Part shown: in pieces, positions 23,455 to 32,022 of the stretch
Layout of the letters: each line of letters begins with the position of its first letter
Position numbering within the stretch: the stretch's first letter is position 1
NCBI RefSeq assembly: GCF_026013525.1
Contig: NZ_JAPDRA010000001.1
Location: 783,056-847,055 of the forward strand
From: Sphingomonas canadensis
GTDB taxonomy: Bacteria; Pseudomonadota; Alphaproteobacteria; Sphingomonadales; Sphingomonadaceae
Direction of reading: 5' to 3'
Length of the DNA: 64,000 bases
Notes under the pieces: model-generated
The model's database searches: none
Told to the model about the DNA's origin: nothing
Seen by the model: only the letters and a program-made list of their open reading frames with translations
Program-made: the position numbers and the translations under genes

Positions 23455-24747
23455 ATGGCAGAACCGCTTCGCATCGCTCTCGCAGGCCTGGGCACCGTCG
23501 GCGCGGGGGTGGTCCGGCTGCTCGATGCCAACGGCGATCTGATCGCGCGCCGCGCCGGACGGCCGATCGAGGTGGTCGCCGTATCCGCGCGCGATCGGAC
23601 CAAGGATCGCGGCATCGACATCTCCCGGTTCGACTGGGTGGACGATCCCGCCGAGCTGGCGGGCCATGCCGGCGCCGATGTGGTGGTCGAGCTGGTCGGC
23701 GGATCGGACGGGCCGGCGCTATCGCTCGCGCGCAAGACGCTGCAGGGGGGCAAGGGCCTGGTCACCGCCAACAAGGCGATGATCGCGCACCACGGGCTGG
23801 AGCTGGCGGGGGCGGCAGAGGCGGCCGGCGTCGCGCTGAAGTTCGAGGCGGCGGTGGCGGGCGGCATCCCGGTGATCAAAGGGCTGCGCGAAGGCGCGGC
23901 GGCCAATGTTCTCACCCAAGTCTATGGTATCCTCAACGGCACCTGCAACTTCGTCCTCTCCAAGATGGAGGCGGAGGGCCGCGACTTCGCCGAGGTGCTC
24001 GCCGAGGCGCAGCGGCTGGGCTATGCCGAGGCCGATCCCAGCTTCGACATCGACGGCATCGACGCGGCGCACAAGCTGTCGATCCTTGCATCGATCGCGT
24101 TCGGCGCCGAGCCCGCGTTCGACGACATCGCGATCACAGGCATCCGCCATGTGCTGGGCGCCGACATCGCCGAGGCGGCGGCGCTCGGCTATCGCGTGCG
24201 GCTGGTGGGCGTGGCGGAGGCGGGCGGCGACGGGCTGTTCCAGCGCGTCCACCCGCATCTGGTGCCGCTCGATCACCCGCTGGCGCATGTCTCCGGCTCG
24301 CTCAACGCGGTGGTGGCCGAGGGTAATTTCGTCGGCCGGCTGTTGTTCCAGGGCCGCGGCGCGGGCGACGGCCCGACCGCGAGCGCGGTGGTGGCCGACC
24401 TGATCGACATCGCCCGCGGCGAATATGGCCCGCCCTATGCGATGCCCGCCGCGGCGCTGAGCGCGCTGCCGCCCGCGCCGACGGGCGACCGGCGGGGCCG
24501 CGCCTATCTGCGCTTCACCGTGGCGGACAAGGTGGGCGTGCTGGCGGAGATCGCCGCTGCGATGCGCGACGCCGGGGTCTCGATCGAGAGCCTGATGCAG
24601 CGCGGCGCCAATCCGGACGGCAGCGTGCTGGTCGCCATCGTGACGCATGAGGGGCCGGAACGATCGGTCGCCGCCGCGCTGGAGCGGCTGCGCGGATCGC
24701 AGAGCCTGGCGGGCGAACCGATGTGGATGCCGATCCTGGGCGATTGA
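23455..24747 (+). CDS. hom: Homoserine dehydrogenase
   Basis: 430 residues. NAD(P) fold ALAGLGTVGAGVVRLL at the N-terminus; catalytic core with VTANKAMIAHHG, YGILNGTCNFVLSKME and DPSFDIDGIDAAHKL; and a C-terminal ACT domain (YLRFTVADKVGVLAEIAAAM) suggesting threonine feedback. It reduces aspartate semialdehyde to homoserine for threonine and methionine synthesis. The start at 23455 has GGAGG 12 bases upstream. glpX follows after a 154-base gap, a pairing seen in many alphaproteobacteria. Confidence 0.96.
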   Translation: MAEPLRIALAGLGTVGAGVVRLLDANGDLIARRAGRPIEVVAVSARDRTKDRGIDISRFDWVDDPAELAGHAGADVVVELVGGSDGPALSLARKTLQGGKGLVTANKAMIAHHGLELAGAAEAAGVALKFEAAVAGGIPVIKGLREGAAANVLTQVYGILNGTCNFVLSKMEAEGRDFAEVLAEAQRLGYAEADPSFDIDGIDAAHKLSILASIAFGAEPAFDDIAITGIRHVLGADIAEAAALGYRVRLVGVAEAGGDGLFQRVHPHLVPLDHPLAHVSGSLNAVVAEGNFVGRLLFQGRGAGDGPTASAVVADLIDIARGEYGPPYAMPAAALSALPPAPTGDRRGRAYLRFTVADKVGVLAEIAAAMRDAGVSIESLMQRGANPDGSVLVAIVTHEGPERSVAAALERLRGSQSLAGEPMWMPILGD

Positions 24748-24901
24748 CCGGATGTTCGCGCGGCGCCGCGGCTTCGTGGCGAAATCGTGGCGCAGGCGGT
24801 TGCCGGGGACGATTCGCTCCCGTATCGGCGCGTGGAGTCGTTTTTCCGTCAGGCAGCGCCGGTCCGGTGCTGCCGTCAATCAGGCCTAGTCGCAACCAAG
24901 G

Positions 24902-25879
24902 GTGACCGATTCCATGCAGACCAGCAACGTCCTCGACCGCGTCCTCGTCCTTGAAATGGTGCGCGTCACCGAGGCGGCGGCCATCGCCGCATCCACGCTG
25001 GTCGGCCGCGGCGACGAGAAGGCCGCCGATCACGCCGCCGTGGAGGCGATGCGCGCCGCGCTGAACGGCCTCTATATGGACGGCACCGTGGTGATCGGCG
25101 AAGGCGAGCGCGACGAGGCGCCGATGCTCTTCATCGGCGAGAAGGTGGGCGCGGCGATCGGCAAGGGGCCGCGCATCGACATCGCGCTCGATCCGCTGGA
25201 AGGCACCACTATCTGCGCCAAGGCCGGGCCGAACTCGCTGGCGGTGCTGGCGGTGGCCGAGGAGGGCGGCCTGCTCAACGCGCCCGACGTCTATATGGAG
25301 AAGCTGGCGGTCGGCCCCGGCCTGCCCGACGGCGTGATCGATCTGGCGAAATCGCCGACCGACAACGTCAAGGCGGTGGCCGCGGCAAAGGGCGTGCGGC
25401 CCGAGGAGATCATCGTCTGCGTGCTCGATCGTCCGCGCCACGAGGCGCTGATCGCCGAGCTGCGCCAGCTTGGCTGCGGCATCGTGCTGATCGGCGACGG
25501 TGATGTGGCGGGCGTGATCGCCACCACCGATCCCACGACCACGATCGACATGTACATGGGATCGGGCGGCGCGCCGGAAGGCGTGCTGGCGTGCGCCGCG
25601 CTGCGCTGCGTGGGCGGACAGTTCAAGGGCAAGCTGTTGTTCCGCAACGAGGACGAGCGCTCTCGCGCGCGCAAATGGGGCATCGAGGATCTCGACAAGA
25701 TCTATGACCTGACCGAGCTGGCCAAGGGCGACTGCATCTTCGCCGCCACCGGCGTGACCGACGGTTCGCTGCTGGAGGGCGTCAAGCGGCTGAAGGGCAA
25801 GATGACCACCGAAAGCGTGGTGATGCGCGCCAGTTCGGGTACGGTGCGCTGGGTGAAGGGCGAGCACCGCACCGCCTGA
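24902..25879 (+). CDS. glpX: Class II fructose-1,6-bisphosphatase
   Basis: 325 residues. GlpX features: LVLEMVRVTEAAAIAAS at the N-terminus, VVIGEGERDEAPML, the metal site DPLEGTTICAKAGPNSLAVLA, and GRGDEKAADHAAVEAM. It hydrolyses fructose-1,6-bisphosphate to fructose-6-phosphate in gluconeogenesis. Two starts are possible: GTG at 24902 with AAGG upstream, or ATG at 24914. The longer is given. A related ribulose pathway role (SBPase) is not indicated by the context. Confidence 0.95.
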   Translation: MTDSMQTSNVLDRVLVLEMVRVTEAAAIAASTLVGRGDEKAADHAAVEAMRAALNGLYMDGTVVIGEGERDEAPMLFIGEKVGAAIGKGPRIDIALDPLEGTTICAKAGPNSLAVLAVAEEGGLLNAPDVYMEKLAVGPGLPDGVIDLAKSPTDNVKAVAAAKGVRPEEIIVCVLDRPRHEALIAELRQLGCGIVLIGDGDVAGVIATTDPTTTIDMYMGSGGAPEGVLACAALRCVGGQFKGKLLFRNEDERSRARKWGIEDLDKIYDLTELAKGDCIFAATGVTDGSLLEGVKRLKGKMTTESVVMRASSGTVRWVKGEHRTA

Positions 25880-25912
25880 GCGCGGGCGGATAGCGGCAAG
25901 GGGAGACCGGGG

Positions 25913-27745
25913 ATGCGATTGCTGGCGGCGCTGCTGATATTGTTCGCGGCGCCCGCCGCATCGCTGGTGCCCGCGGCCCGGGCGCAGGGGCCGTTCGTCG
26001 TCGAGGAGGCGATGATCCCGATGCGCGACGGCGTGAAGCTGCACACCGTGATCCTGCGCCCGCGCGACCAGAAGGGGCCGCTGCCGATCCTGTTCAGCCG
26101 CACGCCCTATGGCGCCTCCGCCGACGCGCCCGCGCGCATGCCGCGGAGCTGGGCGGCGCTGGCCAGGGACGGCTATATCTTTGTCCAACAGGACATGCGC
26201 GGCCGCTTTGGGTCAGAAGGCGGGCCGTTCACGCTCTCCACCGAGATCAAGACCGGCAAGAAGGCCGTCGACGAATCGACCGACGCCTGGGATTCGATCG
26301 ACTGGCTGGTGAAGAAGGTGAAGCCCAACAACGGCCGCGTCGGCATGTGGGGCGTTTCCTATCCCGGGCTGGCTGCGGCGATCGCACTCGCCCGCCCGCA
26401 TCCGGCGCTGAAGGCGGTGAGCCCGCAGGCCGCCTGGACCGACTATTTCATGAACGACGACCTGCATCGCTGGGGCGCGATGCGGCTGACCTATGCCACC
26501 GACTGGCTGACGATCCTGCAGTGGCAGAAGGACGCCAATGTCGATTTCGCCTATGACGGGATCGACACCTATGACTTCTTCCTGAAGGCCGGATCGCCGG
26601 CGGAGCTGGAGGCAGCCTATATCAAGGGCCGCCTGCCGCGCTTCACCGAGATGATCGAGCATCCGGACTATGACGATTTCTGGAAGCGCCAGCGCTGGTC
26701 GGACAAGCTTGGCCGCACCACCGTGCCCACGCTCAATGTCGCCGGCTATTACGATCAGGAGGACCCCTGGGGTAGCTGGCAGATCTATTACAAGCAGCAG
26801 CAGGACGATCCGGGGAACCTGAGCCAGATCGTCGCCGGCCCATGGAATCATGGCGGCTGGCGCGGATCGCTGAGTTCGCTCGGCCGCATCCCCTATGGCG
26901 TCGACAGCGGCACCAGCTTCCGCGAGGAGGTGGAGGCGCCCTTCTTCGCCTATTGGCTGCACGGCAAGGGCGCCAGGCCGGATTATGAGGTGAAGAGCTT
27001 CCAGTCCGGGAGCTGGACGTGGAAGACCTATGCCAAATGGCCGCTGCCCCAGGCGCACGCCGAGCGGCTGACGCTGCGCGCTAACGGATCGCTGACCTTC
27101 GGCGCGCCCGCGGGGCTGGAGGGATGCCGCGAGTTCGTCTCCGATCCGGCCAATCCGGTGCCGTTCCGCCCGCGCCCGATCTCGCCCACCTATCCGCGCC
27201 CCGAATGGCAATGGTGGGAGGCGGAGGACCAGCGCTTCGTGGACGGCCGGCCCGATGTGCTGACCTGGGTAGGCGATCCGCTGACCGAGGACCTGACCGT
27301 CACCGGCGCCATCGCCGCGCGGCTGATGGCATCGACCAGCGGCACCGACAGCGACTTCATCGTCAAGCTGATCGACGTCTTCCCCGACGGCTATACCCGC
27401 GACGTGGAGGATGCGCTGGGCGGCTATACGCGCCAGCTCAACGGATATCAGCTCCCGGTCGCGATGGAGGTCCGCCGGGGCCGATATCTGGAGGGCTTCG
27501 AGGTTTCCAGGCCGCTGGTGCCGAACAAGGTGGTCGCCTGGGACGTGCCGCTGCGCGACCATGACCATGTGTTCCGCAAGGGGCACCGGATCATGGTGCA
27601 GGTGCAATCGAGCTGGTTTCCCGTGATCGACCGCAACCCGCAGACCTTCGTCCCCAACATCTACAAGGCGCAGCGCGGGGATTATGTGAAGGCCACCCAG
27701 CGCGTGTGCGACGGCAGCTATGTGGAGCTGCCGGTGGTGCGCTGA
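25913..27745 (+). CDS. CocE/NonD-family hydrolase (X-Pro dipeptidyl-peptidase S15 type), exported
   Basis: 610 residues with a signal peptide (about 1-24, ending ARAQ). The S15 alpha/beta-hydrolase core has the nucleophile elbow GVSYPGLAAA (Ser in GxSYxG). The likely catalytic His is in PWNHGGWRG, and the acid lies between them (NVAGYYDQEDPW region). The C-terminal beta-sandwich (XPD_C) is from about residue 380, with DSDFIVKLIDVFPDG. Family members cleave acyl or peptide bonds, for example cocaine esterase or glutaryl-7-ACA acylase. The natural substrate is unknown. It sits alone after glpX. Confidence 0.88.
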   Translation: MRLLAALLILFAAPAASLVPAARAQGPFVVEEAMIPMRDGVKLHTVILRPRDQKGPLPILFSRTPYGASADAPARMPRSWAALARDGYIFVQQDMRGRFGSEGGPFTLSTEIKTGKKAVDESTDAWDSIDWLVKKVKPNNGRVGMWGVSYPGLAAAIALARPHPALKAVSPQAAWTDYFMNDDLHRWGAMRLTYATDWLTILQWQKDANVDFAYDGIDTYDFFLKAGSPAELEAAYIKGRLPRFTEMIEHPDYDDFWKRQRWSDKLGRTTVPTLNVAGYYDQEDPWGSWQIYYKQQQDDPGNLSQIVAGPWNHGGWRGSLSSLGRIPYGVDSGTSFREEVEAPFFAYWLHGKGARPDYEVKSFQSGSWTWKTYAKWPLPQAHAERLTLRANGSLTFGAPAGLEGCREFVSDPANPVPFRPRPISPTYPRPEWQWWEAEDQRFVDGRPDVLTWVGDPLTEDLTVTGAIAARLMASTSGTDSDFIVKLIDVFPDGYTRDVEDALGGYTRQLNGYQLPVAMEVRRGRYLEGFEVSRPLVPNKVVAWDVPLRDHDHVFRKGHRIMVQVQSSWFPVIDRNPQTFVPNIYKAQRGDYVKATQRVCDGSYVELPVVR

Positions 27746-27821
27746 AGCTGCCCGGCGCCGGGTGGCGCTCAGCGCCTCTGGATCGCGTTGAATCCAAGCC
27801 GTTCGCCTGAGCTGTCCCTGC

Positions 27822-28010
27822 TTGGCTTATGTTGCACGCGAAGGCGCGAAGATTTCAGGGGAATCGGGTTCGTGCGGCGGTGCTGGACATGGAAGGCCGC
27901 TATCGCGGCAAGTCCCTCTCCGCGCCTTCGCGCCTTCGCGTGATTCAAATAGCGGCATGCCAACGCCGCCGCCCGGGCACCGCGGACCAGGCTTTACAGA
28001 AGCGTGCGTC
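27822..28010 (-). repeat. Dispersed intergenic repeat, copy A
   Basis: The gap between the hydrolase gene and the ABC permease contains a perfect 16-bp inverted repeat: ACGCGAAGGCGCGAAG (27836-27851) with its reverse complement at 27926-27941, 74 bases apart. Read on the minus strand, the region aligns with 52941-53190 on the plus strand. The two copies share a 24-base identical block (27926-27949 against 53003-53026) and flanking similarity around GGCGGCGTTGG. The 296-base gap holds no credible gene. Short ORFs in it arise from the repeat. Confidence 0.78.
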
Positions 28011-28041
28011 CAACCGGGCGAGGGGTCTGTATCGCGATGCC

Positions 28042-28811
28042 CTAGCTCTTCAGGCGGTATCCGGTGCGGAAGATCCACACCACCACGCCCAGGCAGGCGG
28101 CCAGGAACAGCGCGATGAAGCCCAGGCTCCAGCCGAGCGAGATGTCGCCCTTGCCGAAGAAGCTCCAGCGGAAGCCGCTGACCAGATAGGCGACCGGATT
28201 GAACAGGCTGACCGTGTGCCAGGGCTCGGGCAGATCCTTGATGCTGTAGAAGGCGCCGCCCAGGAAGGTGAGCGGCGTCACCACCAGCACCGGCACCACG
28301 TTGAGCTGTTCGAATCCGTCGGCCCAGATGCCGATGATGAAGCCGAACAGGCTGAAGGTGAGCGCGGTGAGCAGCAGAAAGGCCAGCATCGCCCAGACGT
28401 GATCGATGCGCAGCGGCACGAACAGCGCCGATGTGGCCAGGATGATCAGCCCGATGAGCACCGATTTGCTGGCCGCGGCGCCGACATAGCCGATCACCAT
28501 CTCGATCGCGGAGACCGGCGCCGACAGCAGCTCGAACACCGTGCCGGTGAATTTGGGGAAATAGATGCCGAGCGCGGCGTTGGAGATGCTCTGCGTCAGC
28601 AGCGAGAGCATGATCAGCCCGGGCACCAGGAAGCTGCCATAGGCGACGCCGTCCACGCTCTGCATCCGGCTGCCGATCGCGCTGCCGAAGACGACGAAAT
28701 AGAGCGAGGTGGTGATCACCGGGGCGACCACGCTCTGCCACAGGGTGCGGCCCGTGCGCGCCATCTCCCAGCGATAGATCGCCAGCACGCCGTTGAAGTT
28801 GAACCCTTTCA

Positions 28812-28812
<1 letters not shown>
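28042..28812 (-). CDS. ABC-2-type transporter permease
   Basis: 256 residues, six transmembrane helices in the ABC-2 arrangement, with the conserved [40 protein letters not shown] block. This is typical of multidrug or polysaccharide exporters of the NodJ/YadH type. The start codon shares one base with the stop of the ATPase gene (TGATG at 28812), so the two subunits are co-translated. The substrate is unknown. Confidence 0.9.
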
Positions 28813-29735
<923 letters not shown>

Positions 29736-29821
29736 GGAAACCCCGCCTGAGAGGGGCGTGATCTAGGGTGGCGGGGGGCGGGGTACAAGGCCGGGGCGGA
29801 GATGCCCGGCGGGGGAGCGGG

Positions 29822-30565
29822 TCAGCCCTTGTTGCGCGCCGCCGTCACGGCCTTGACCAGTTCCTCATAGCTTTGCGCGCCCTGATAGAGCCGGTGGCCG
29901 ATCACCCAGCCCGGGGTGCCGGTGATCCGCAACTCGCGGCCGAGCTGATAATTGGTGCCGATCTCGCCCTCGACCGGCTTGGAGGCGAGCGCGGCGGTGG
30001 CGCGTGCCTTGTCCAGCCCGGCGCGGGTGGCGGCCTGGTCGATCGTTTCCGGCGTGGCGCGGCCGATGGCGTAGAGCGCCTCGTGAAACTCGCGGAACTT
30101 GCCCTGCTCGGCCGCCGCCAGCGCCCAGCGCGCGGCGAGGACGCTCTCCTCGCCCAGGACCGGATATTCGCGATAGACGATGCGGACGTTGGGATCGCTC
30201 TGCACCAGCCGGGTCAGCGCGGCGATGTTCGACCGGCAATAGCCGCAGTTGTAATCGAGGAAGGCGACGACGGTGACGTCGCCCTTCGGATTGCCCATCC
30301 ATGCGCCGGCATAGGGCGTGGTGACGCCGGGCATCCGCGCGATCGCCGCTGCTTCCTGCTTGGCCTGGAGGCGCTCCATCGCCTCGGGCAGAATCTCGGG
30401 ATGCTCCAGCAGGTAATCGCGGACGACCTGCTCCACCTGCGCGCGATCGCCGGGCGATCCGGGCAGTGCGCGCTGGGCGAACATATAGATCAGCGCGCCG
30501 GCCGCGGCCGCGCCGGCCAGCGCCGCGGCGAACGCCCAGCGGTTCTTCGTCAGCTTTTCGATCAC
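29822..30565 (-). CDS. DsbA-family thiol:disulfide oxidoreductase
   Basis: 247 residues. The N-terminal signal anchor (WAFAAALAGAAAAGALIYMFA) precedes a ~50-residue helical extension and then the thioredoxin fold with active site CGYC in FLDYNCGYCRSN. The cis-Pro loop is in ITGTPGWVIG. It belongs to the Com1/ScsC-like DsbA group with an N-terminal helical segment. It probably forms or isomerises disulfides in the periplasm. It overlaps the M48 protease stop by four bases, the usual sphingomonad pairing. Confidence 0.9.
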   Translation of the reverse strand: MIEKLTKNRWAFAAALAGAAAAGALIYMFAQRALPGSPGDRAQVEQVVRDYLLEHPEILPEAMERLQAKQEAAAIARMPGVTTPYAGAWMGNPKGDVTVVAFLDYNCGYCRSNIAALTRLVQSDPNVRIVYREYPVLGEESVLAARWALAAAEQGKFREFHEALYAIGRATPETIDQAATRAGLDKARATAALASKPVEGEIGTNYQLGRELRITGTPGWVIGHRLYQGAQSYEELVKAVTAARNKG

Positions 30566-31938
30566 CGGCGGCGGCCCTGGTTCTTGCGGAGTTCCTCGAC
30601 CGCGGTCTGCGATACCATCATGATGTCCTGCGCGCGGATCCAGTCGGACGAACCCTGGGGCAGCCCGGCCATGGCGGCGCGGGCGCTGGCCAGCGCGGTC
30701 ATCGGATCGCCGGTCAGGTTGGCGCGTTCGGCGGTGGCCAGCGCGGTGCGCGCGATATCGCCCTTGCGTTCATAGACCATGCCGAGCTGATACCAGGCGG
30801 CGGGGTTCTCCTTGTCGCGCGCGACCGCCTGGCGGAGCACCTTCTCGGCCTCTTCCAGATGCTTCGGGTCTTCGGTCGCGATCAGGGCGTGGCCGAACAA
30901 CGTGGCGATCAGCGGCTGATAATTGGTCGCCTCCGTCGCCTTGCGGAGCGGCACCAGCGCCTCGGCCGGCTTGCCCGATTCGAGCAGGATCTGCCCTTCG
31001 AGTTCGAGGAAATAGGGGTCATCGGGCGCGATCTTCACCAGCGCCATGCTCTCGGCCGCCGCCTGATCGGGATAGCCCGACAGGTGATAGGCATAGGCGC
31101 GCGCATAATGGGCGAAGATCGACTGGTTCGACAGCGGATAGGCGGCCAGCGTCTTCTTCGGCTCGTTGACGAAGCCGCGCAGCTTGGCCTGCACCCGCTT
31201 GAACCGCAGCTCGATCGCGGCATCGGTGGGAGCGCTCCAAGCCGCCGACTTCTGCAGGTCGGTGGTCAGCGTCGCGACGCGATCGGCCGACATCGGGTGG
31301 GTGCGGTAAAAGGGGTCGTTGTCCGGATCGGAGGCATAATAGCCATAGCGGTATTCGAGGTTCTGGAGCTTCTTGAAGAACTCCAACATCCCCCGGCCGC
31401 TGATCCCGGCGGTGTTGAGATAGCGCACGCCCGCGGCATCGGCCGATGCCTCCTGTGTGCGCGAGAAGGCGAGATATTTGCCGATCGCCGCGCGCTGGCC
31501 GGCCATCATGATGCCGCTGCCCGCCTCCGGCGCGCCCGCCGCGATGGCGGCGAGGCCCAGCGCGAGGCTGAGCAGCGAGATGCCGCCCGCCCCGCCATCG
31601 TTCTGGAACACCGCATGGCCGCCGGTGATGTGGCCCAGTTCGTGCGCCAGCACGCCCTGCACCTCGTTGGCGGTATCGGCCGCGTCGATCAGCCCGGTGT
31701 GGACATAGATGATCTGCCCGCCCGCCACGAAGGCGTTGATCGAATTGTCGTGGATCAGCACGACGCGGAAATTCTGGGGGTTCAGCCCGGCGGCGACAAC
31801 CAGCGGGCGGGCGATGTCCGAAAGCAGCGATTCGGTTTCGGCATCGCGCAGAATGCCCTGCGCCGCCGCCGGCTGGGCGGCGAAGACCAGCAGGCAAAGG
31901 AACGCCAGCAGAGCCGAGAAGCGTTTCATTGCCTGCAT
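30562..31938 (-). CDS. M48-family metalloprotease with TPR tail (BepA-like)
   Basis: 458 residues. A signal peptide (FSALLAFLCLLVFAAQPAAAQ) precedes an M48 catalytic domain with HELGH in VLAHELGHITGGHAVFQ and a downstream Glu ligand in AFSRTQEASADAAGVRYL. The C-terminal half (from about residue 270) consists of TPR-like helices. This matches BepA/YfgC, a periplasmic protease and chaperone for outer-membrane protein assembly. The ATG at 31938 has AGGA just upstream; the ATG at 31929 also fits. Confidence 0.9.
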   Translation of the reverse strand: MQAMKRFSALLAFLCLLVFAAQPAAAQGILRDAETESLLSDIARPLVVAAGLNPQNFRVVLIHDNSINAFVAGGQIIYVHTGLIDAADTANEVQGVLAHELGHITGGHAVFQNDGGAGGISLLSLALGLAAIAAGAPEAGSGIMMAGQRAAIGKYLAFSRTQEASADAAGVRYLNTAGISGRGMLEFFKKLQNLEYRYGYYASDPDNDPFYRTHPMSADRVATLTTDLQKSAAWSAPTDAAIELRFKRVQAKLRGFVNEPKKTLAAYPLSNQSIFAHYARAYAYHLSGYPDQAAAESMALVKIAPDDPYFLELEGQILLESGKPAEALVPLRKATEATNYQPLIATLFGHALIATEDPKHLEEAEKVLRQAVARDKENPAAWYQLGMVYERKGDIARTALATAERANLTGDPMTALASARAAMAGLPQGSSDWIRAQDIMMVSQTAVEELRKNQGRRR

Positions 31939-32022
31939 GATCCTACCAAACTCCCGGGGCCGCAAGCTCGATCCGGGGCGATGAACCCCGGATTAAGCGA
32001 GCGGCCGCGTTACCCCGGCCGG

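Noticed and set aside
27829..28118. Small ORFs in the hydrolase-permease gap
   Set aside because: The same peptide strings recur in the repeat at 52941-53190 in other contexts, so they are translations of the repeat element.
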